From positions 1-25,637 of the forward strand of contig LIZU01000002.1 of the NCBI GenBank assembly GCA_001302725.1: DNA of 25,637 nt, written 5' to 3'. Below, piece by piece: positions 20,965 to 25,637 of this stretch. Under the pieces are notes generated by a model. That model was not told where the DNA came from. It made no database searches and saw only the letters and a list, made by a program, of their open reading frames with translations. The DNA is from a candidate division Zixibacteria bacterium DG_27 (GTDB taxonomy: Bacteria; Zixibacteria; MSB-5A5; DG-27). The stretch's first letter is position 1, and each line of letters opens with the position of its first letter. The translations under genes and the position numbers were made by a program.

Positions 20965-22787
20965 CAGTTCTTCAGGATCTCTTCTAAGTTGTCGATCAAC
21001 CTTTGAGCTTTCCGTAAGAGATCCTGCCTCTGTGAGGGATCATCAGAGGCAGGGGCGAAACGAGCGAAGTCACAATGCTGCAAGAGAGACTTCACCTCCT
21101 GAATCGTCTCGGGAGAGGCTTTTCTGCCTCTCATTTTCTGTTCGATCATCTGGGAGGTCAACCCTGCCGCCGGCAGGTTGAATTTGTCCCCCAGGTAGCC
21201 GCTTAGGGCATCTGTTATCCCCGCATAGAAATCTGTTGGCCTCTCCGCGGACAAAAGCTTCCGGGCGGCTCTGAGTCTTCTGGCACTGCTTCTCCTTGCT
21301 CTCCTCATGCGGGCGTAAGCAACATCAGCGTTCAACCTCTCCTTGCGGTTAGAGTAGATCCAGCAGAAGGCCAGAAAGCCGAGCGGAAGAAGTTGCAGGG
21401 CCAAAAACCAGGCCTGCCGGTAAAGCGCACCCGGCTTTGAGGGTAAAGACAGCTTCGTCTTAAGATACAGGAGGTCTTTGATGCCGGCTCCGATCTCAGA
21501 GTGGCTCACCCCCGGAACCTCGGCTACCAGAGGTTGAGTGGAGGGGAGAGAGGTGACAACAAATGGCCTGGTTGCAACGGTCTCGTAGGCCTTAGTCTCC
21601 GGATTGAAGAAGGTATATTTTACCGCCGGAAAGCTGAACTTGCCCGGAGACTTCGGTATGAACACCTCTTCGAAGATCTTGCTCCCGGAGATCCTCTCGC
21701 TGCGGTTGTTGACGTTCTCGGAGCTTCCGGAGCTGTAATGCCGGAAGTCGGGCAGCTCTGGAAACCTGGGAGGCCCGATGGTCTTTATGTTGCCGACTCC
21801 GGAAACCTTGATTCTCATAGTAATCGGCTGATTCATCTCCACCTTGGCAGTGTCGGCCGAAAGTGAAACCTTGAAGGAACCGACGGCACCGGCGAAGTTC
21901 GGCAGCTCACCGATCTCCGGAAGCGGCAGAACTTTCACCGACTGGGGGTCACTCTTCAATCTGACCTCCCTGCCGCGCGCAAATCCGAAGAAATCATCAT
22001 CGAAGATGCTGAAGGGGTCGCGTCTCCGCTTCTGTCCTTCGACCGTCGCCTTCAGCTCGAAAGGCTCAATGGTGAAATCCCCGGAGGCAGTGGCGAAGAG
22101 GGCCTTTTTGATCTCGTTGACCAGGTAACGCTTCCCCTCGATCACCTGATAATACTGTTTCTGGGGGGATAACTCCTCCACCCAGAAACCGGTGCAAGAA
22201 GGAGAGGTAAGCTGAGGCTGATCCAAAAGCCTGACAGAGGTGTAAAACTTCAGATTTAAAGTAATCTGTTCGCCGACGAAGGCCTCCTTCTTGTCCAACT
22301 TGGATTGGAGGAAAAGCTCCCCCCCGCTGGCGGTGACCTCTCCCTTTATCTCCTCTCCGGAGGGGATCTTTCTCGTCAAAGCTCGGCCTGCTTTCACCAC
22401 GATCTTTATCGGCTGAGTCTGATAGGTTTGACCCTGGTATTTCAGAGTAACGGCCCCGATGTAGAACTGTCCCTCTTTTATCGGAACCATGGCGTAGTTG
22501 TAGGTCACCGAGGAGGAGACCTTCCCATTCACGAAGCTGAAGTTCGTGGATCGTCCAGAAGAGTAGACTTCGAAGTCCTCAATCAAGGGCAGTTCCGGAT
22601 CGGGCACATTCTGCTTCCCGGAGACCTCGATGGTCAAGGTGATCTGATCGTCCAAGCTCACCTCGGTCTTGTCGACGTAAGCCCGGAAGGACAAATCTTG
22701 AGCATTGGCTCCCGTTGCGCACAAGAAAACCAAAAAAAGACAGAGAAACGACTCCTTGACACCTTTTCCGTTTAGCATTTTCCTCAC
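20964..22787 (-). CDS. batD: BatD protein (oxygen-tolerance family)
   Basis: 607-residue secreted or membrane-anchored protein. A signal peptide (FLCLFLVFLCATGANA, cleavage before QDLSF) is followed by beta-sandwich repeats typical of BatD: SFRAYVDKTEVSLDDQITLT at the start, KKEAFVGEQITLNLKFYT near the middle, and VEMNQPITMRIKVSGVGNIK later. FSIFDDDFFGF is the acidic/aromatic stretch often seen in BatD. A single membrane helix (about AWFLALQLLPLGFLAFCWIY) precedes a basic helical C-terminal domain. BatD probably binds the BatA/BatB complex on the outside of the membrane; this is inferred. The GTG start overlaps the batC stop by four bases (GTGA); ATG 22778, three codons in, is an alternative with GAGG upstream. 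Confidence 0.9.
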   Translation of the reverse strand: MRKMLNGKGVKESFLCLFLVFLCATGANAQDLSFRAYVDKTEVSLDDQITLTIEVSGKQNVPDPELPLIEDFEVYSSGRSTNFSFVNGKVSSSVTYNYAMVPIKEGQFYIGAVTLKYQGQTYQTQPIKIVVKAGRALTRKIPSGEEIKGEVTASGGELFLQSKLDKKEAFVGEQITLNLKFYTSVRLLDQPQLTSPSCTGFWVEELSPQKQYYQVIEGKRYLVNEIKKALFATASGDFTIEPFELKATVEGQKRRRDPFSIFDDDFFGFARGREVRLKSDPQSVKVLPLPEIGELPNFAGAVGSFKVSLSADTAKVEMNQPITMRIKVSGVGNIKTIGPPRFPELPDFRHYSSGSSENVNNRSERISGSKIFEEVFIPKSPGKFSFPAVKYTFFNPETKAYETVATRPFVVTSLPSTQPLVAEVPGVSHSEIGAGIKDLLYLKTKLSLPSKPGALYRQAWFLALQLLPLGFLAFCWIYSNRKERLNADVAYARMRRARRSSARRLRAARKLLSAERPTDFYAGITDALSGYLGDKFNLPAAGLTSQMIEQKMRGRKASPETIQEVKSLLQHCDFARFAPASDDPSQRQDLLRKAQRLIDNLEEILKN

Positions 22788-23521
22788 CAGTCCTTCAACA
22801 CCCTTCTCGAGCCCCCAGTGAATCTACGTTGCTCCTTTTGAAGCTCTTTTTCGTCATCTTTCAGAGCGTTTAAAATCCTCTCCGCCTCTTCTCTGCTCAT
22901 TCCCTCCCGTGGTTCCGGTTGCACTTGTGGCTGCTGTTGCGTAGAATCCATTTGAGCTTGCTGTTGTTGCTGCTGTTCTGGTTGCTGAGATTCCTCCTGC
23001 TCTTCTTGCTTTTGCTCTCCCTGTTGTTTCTCTCCCTGTTGATCCTGTGCCTGTTCTTGCTTCTGCTGATCCATCATCTCTTTAAGCTTTTTACGCACGA
23101 ACTCCAGATTGTATTTGGCGTCCATATCGTCGGGGGTGAGATCCAGACATTTCTCGTAGGCTTGGATCGCCTCCGCCAACTTGCCTGCCCGATAGAGCGA
23201 GTTCCCCTGATTGTAATAGGTTTGAGCTTCCAGTGTCGGATTCTCGGTGTAAAACGCCTTATTATACTTTTCAATCGCCTCGTCATACCTTTCCTGTTGA
23301 TACAGGGTGTTGGCCATATTATAATGAAGCTTCGGTTCCTCCGGCTTCTCGATTTCCGCATCCTGATAATGCCTCATAGCCGATTCGTAGTCTTTTCTTG
23401 CGTAAGACTTATTTCCGGCTCTGAGGGCTCCGGAGAAATCATCGGCCCAGGAGGAATCAACCCCCAGCAGTGCAAGACTCAAAAGCAAAATCGCAATGAC
23501 AACCGGTCGATATCTCATCAT
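22784..23521 (-). CDS. batC: BatC-like TPR protein with Gln/Glu-rich tail
   Basis: 245 residues from ATG 23521. A signal peptide (VVIAILLLSLALLGVDSSWA) leads to TPR repeats (LRAGNKSYARKDYESAMRHY, NMANTLYQQERYDEAIEKY, NQGNSLYRAGKLAEAIQAY), as in BatC. A low-complexity stretch dominated by Q, E and K follows for about 55 residues, then a short conserved-looking end (MSREEAERILNALKDDEKEL ... LKDW). The TPRs probably scaffold the Bat complex in the periplasm. An upstream TTG at 23548 would add nine residues and overlap batB; the ATG lies seven bases after the batB stop and is preferred. A second ATG follows immediately. Confidence 0.87.
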   Translation of the reverse strand: MMRYRPVVIAILLLSLALLGVDSSWADDFSGALRAGNKSYARKDYESAMRHYQDAEIEKPEEPKLHYNMANTLYQQERYDEAIEKYNKAFYTENPTLEAQTYYNQGNSLYRAGKLAEAIQAYEKCLDLTPDDMDAKYNLEFVRKKLKEMMDQQKQEQAQDQQGEKQQGEQKQEEQEESQQPEQQQQQQAQMDSTQQQPQVQPEPREGMSREEAERILNALKDDEKELQKEQRRFTGGSRRVLKDW

Positions 23522-23528
23522 CTTCAAG

Positions 23529-24563
23529 CTACTCTGTTTCGGGCTCAATCCACTTTCCTTTACGCACCCTCTTCCTGTCAGTGATAAAACCCTCCAGGGC
23601 GAAACAGAGGACCGCCAAGAAGAGCGGATACTGAAAACGGTCTTCGTATTGGGTCATCAGGCGGCTGGCCAACTCCTTTTTCTCCATTCCGGAGACCTCC
23701 TCGTAAATCTTGTCCAGTTCCATCTCTCCGTATGTGGCACGATAATACTTCCCCCCTGTGGTGAGAGCAATCTTCTGCAGTGCAACCTCATCCAGCTTGC
23801 TCAGAACCACGGAGCCGGAGCGGTCTTTCTTAAAACCTTGCATCTGACCCTGCTCGCCCCTCAGTGGAATCGGTTCCCCCGCGGGCGAGCCAACGCCGAT
23901 AGTGTAAATCTTTATACCCTCTTTGGCGGCAGCCTCAGCGGCCGATTCCAGATCGCCCTCGTGGTCCTCCCCGTCGGTGATGAGAATCAAAACCTTGTAT
24001 TTCCTCTCCTTCTGATTGAAGGCCTTCACCGAGGTGTTTACGGCGTTGGCGATGGCGGTTCCCGGAATCGGGATCGACCTTTCGTCCATTATCTCTAAGA
24101 ACATCTTGGCGGCACCGTAATCCAGAGTCAAAGGACACTGGACGAAGGCCTCCCCGGCGAAAACCACCAGCCCGATGCGGTCGCCCTCCAGTTTGTCCAG
24201 GAGAGTGCGTATCTCCTGTTTAGCCTTCTCCAAGCGGTTAGGTTTGATGTCCTCCGTCAACATCGAGATGGAGGTGTCCAGGGCAATCACCAAATCCAGG
24301 CCTTGCCTCTTCATCATCATCAATCTGGTTCCCAGCTGGGGGCGAGCAGCAGAGATTACCAGAAGGAAGACTCCGACGAACAGCAAAGCTACCTTCAATC
24401 TCCTCTTTCTGGTGCTGACCGAACCGGACAACTTCGCAATCAAATCCAGGTTACCAAAAACCTCCTTGGCTCTCTTTCTGCGATACGAGGCCCAGAGAAA
24501 AAGTACCCACAAAACCGGCAGGATCAAGAGTCCATAGAGATATATGGGCTGAGCGAATCTCAC
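23529..24563 (-). CDS. batB: BatB, von Willebrand A domain membrane protein
   Basis: 344 residues with two N-terminal membrane helices (about 8-25 and 57-71), a vWA domain and a C-terminal helix (FLAVLCFALEGFI). The metal-ion-dependent adhesion site is complete: DTSIS (96-100), a downstream Thr in CPLTLDYG, and LITDGEDHEG. I start at GTG 24563 because MRFAQPIYLYGLLILPVLW is the usual BatB beginning (RFxxPxYLYLLxxxP). The open frame continues 25 codons upstream into batA, which would force an overlap and add non-family sequence. The batA stop ends one base before this GTG. BatA and BatB are paired vWA proteins thought to form a membrane complex with BatC-E. Confidence 0.92.
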   Translation of the reverse strand: MRFAQPIYLYGLLILPVLWVLFLWASYRRKRAKEVFGNLDLIAKLSGSVSTRKRRLKVALLFVGVFLLVISAARPQLGTRLMMMKRQGLDLVIALDTSISMLTEDIKPNRLEKAKQEIRTLLDKLEGDRIGLVVFAGEAFVQCPLTLDYGAAKMFLEIMDERSIPIPGTAIANAVNTSVKAFNQKERKYKVLILITDGEDHEGDLESAAEAAAKEGIKIYTIGVGSPAGEPIPLRGEQGQMQGFKKDRSGSVVLSKLDEVALQKIALTTGGKYYRATYGEMELDKIYEEVSGMEKKELASRLMTQYEDRFQYPLFLAVLCFALEGFITDRKRVRKGKWIEPETE

Positions 24564-24564
24564 C

Positions 24565-25557
24565 TTAAGGAATCCTACGAAACTTGCTGTTTGCCAGGAT
24601 AAGCTCCAGACCGATGAAGAGGAAACCGTAGATCGCAAAATAGCCGAAAAGCTCGCTGAACTGCATATACTCCTTCACTTTGATTTCAGTCTTCTCTAAG
24701 GCGCTTATCTCCTCGTAAATTCTCTTGAGGCCCTCGGTGTCTTTGGCCCGGAAGTATCTGCCCTCGGTCGTGGAAGCGATCTTTTTTAAGCTCTCCTCGT
24801 CCAGTTGCACCTGCAGGGGGACATATCTCCGTCCGAAAAGGGGATCGTCGACCGGATAGAGAGCCACACCGGGCTTGCCGGCACCGATGGCGTAAATCTT
24901 GATGTCGAAAGTCCTCGCCAACTCCGCCGCCGTCAAAGGATCGATCTCCCCGGCGTTGTTGACGCCGTCGGTTAGAAGGATAATCACCCTGCTCTTGGCA
25001 TTGGAATCCTTCAGGCGATTGACGGCGTTGGCGATCGAGAGTCCGATGGCGGTGCCGTCCTCGATCATCCCGAAATCGACCTGCTCCAGGAAGCTCAACA
25101 AGACTCCATAATCGAGGGTCAGAGGACACTGGGTGAAGCTCTGTCTTGAAAACACGACCAGGCCGATGCGATCGGAGGTGCGGTCGGCGATGAAATCCCG
25201 GATCACTTCTTTGGCGGCATAGAGGCGATTGTGGGGTTTGAAATCCTCCGCCCGCATGCTCCCCGAGATGTCTAAGACCAACATGATGTCAACCCCCTCG
25301 GTCTCCACGTCGATGCTCTTTCTTCCGGACTGAGGCCTTGCTAAAGCGAGAATCAGAAGGGATAATCCCAAAGCCCGCAGAGCCGCCAGAATGTGTCTCA
25401 GCTTCAGAGTAGTGGAGGGCCTGAGTCTCCTGACCAGATTCAGGTCCGAATATCTGATGCTTGCCCTCTGACCCTTGGTTTTCCTGAAATACCATAAAAG
25501 GTAAAGGGGCACCAGAAAGAGTAATATCAGAAATATCGGGCTAGCAAATTTGAACAT
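24565..25557 (-). CDS. batA: BatA, von Willebrand A domain membrane protein
   Basis: First bat gene in the window. The 330-residue product has the typical start MFKFASPIFLILLFLVPLYL, a second helix at about 58-75 (ILAALRALGLSLLILALARP), a vWA domain with MIDAS residues DISGS (96-100), CPLTLDYG and LLTDGVNNAG, and a C-terminal membrane helix (FGYFAIYGFLFIGLELIL). In other genomes batA follows moxR (AAA+ ATPase) and DUF58 genes; here the 80 bases upstream are non-coding and carry a REP-like hairpin, and what lies beyond is outside the window. There is no clear Shine-Dalgarno before the ATG. The order batA-B-C-D-E is complete, with junctions of 1, 7, -4 and -1 bases. Confidence 0.93.
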   Translation of the reverse strand: MFKFASPIFLILLFLVPLYLLWYFRKTKGQRASIRYSDLNLVRRLRPSTTLKLRHILAALRALGLSLLILALARPQSGRKSIDVETEGVDIMLVLDISGSMRAEDFKPHNRLYAAKEVIRDFIADRTSDRIGLVVFSRQSFTQCPLTLDYGVLLSFLEQVDFGMIEDGTAIGLSIANAVNRLKDSNAKSRVIILLTDGVNNAGEIDPLTAAELARTFDIKIYAIGAGKPGVALYPVDDPLFGRRYVPLQVQLDEESLKKIASTTEGRYFRAKDTEGLKRIYEEISALEKTEIKVKEYMQFSELFGYFAIYGFLFIGLELILANSKFRRIP

Positions 25558-25593
25558 CTGCGTCGTACTTTTTAGCGACCGTATTGCGGAACT

Positions 25594-25630
25594 GTAGCGG
25601 AAGGATTAGCGGAAGGCTTTAGCCTTCCAC
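25594..25630. repeat. REP-like hairpin with a duplicated foot, at window edge
   Basis: GTAGCGGAAGG starts at 25594. The segment TAGCGGAAGG occurs at 25595-25604 and again at 25607-25616, a 12-base tandem duplication. The second copy leads into the complete stem GGAAGGCT / AGCCTTCC (25611-25618 with 25621-25628). It lies 37 bases upstream of batA. Further units may lie beyond the window. Confidence 0.75.
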
Positions 25631-25637
25631 TTCATGG

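Noticed and set aside
22919..23100. Gln/Glu-codon-rich stretch considered as a possible repeat array
   Set aside because: It is low-complexity coding sequence within batC, not spaced identical repeats, and fits the variable tail of BatC.

Overview
The window looks like chromosome from a bacterium of the Fibrobacteres-Chlorobi-Bacteroidetes (FCB) superphylum, probably outside the well-studied Bacteroidetes. This is an inference from gene content: an SprA/Sov-type outer-membrane translocon protein, the tail of a protein ending in a type IX secretion (T9SS)-style sorting domain, a complete batABCDE operon, and a biotin-dependent acyl-CoA carboxylase with biotin carboxylase and carrier on separate chains. 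No species assignment is possible from this sequence alone. I see no rRNA, tRNA, CRISPR array, insertion sequence or prophage.

Layout. Left edge, + strand (1-8662): the last 31 codons of a T9SS-type cargo protein, a pair of inverted REP-like hairpins, a second GC-rich hairpin, then thiI (tRNA 4-thiouridine synthesis), murB (peptidoglycan precursor) and the 1976-codon sprA gene. Centre, - strand (8856-18684), read from high to low coordinates: birA with a near-consensus promoter, a terminator-like hairpin, an overlapping coaX-yigZ-pfkB-like cluster, a PAP2 phosphatase gene overlapping a small zinc-ribbon membrane protein gene, the accC / GNAT-YoaP / BCCP cluster, and cysK-cysE. Right part: one + strand membrane glycosyltransferase (about 18988-20106), then batA-B-C-D-E on the - strand (25557 down to 20212), with junctions that overlap or nearly touch.

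How the genes work together. CysE makes O-acetylserine and CysK turns it into cysteine, the sulfur source that ultimately feeds ThiI through a cysteine desulfurase not seen here. BirA biotinylates carrier proteins such as the BCCP here, which AccC then carboxylates; the carboxyltransferase subunit is not in the window. CoaX starts coenzyme A synthesis. SprA would be the outer-membrane channel through which T9SS cargo, such as the truncated protein at the left edge, leaves the cell. The Bat proteins form a predicted membrane/periplasmic complex with two von Willebrand A proteins and two TPR proteins.

Most unusual features: (1) dispersed hairpin repeats with covarying stems and a GTAG tetranucleotide at the 5' foot, the architecture of REP elements recognised by RAYT transposases; (2) a GNAT acetyltransferase with a YoaP-like C-terminal domain between biotin carboxylase and its carrier protein; (3) two well-formed EF-hand/dockerin-like calcium loops inside SprA; (4) a clear birA promoter followed by an inverted repeat in the leader.
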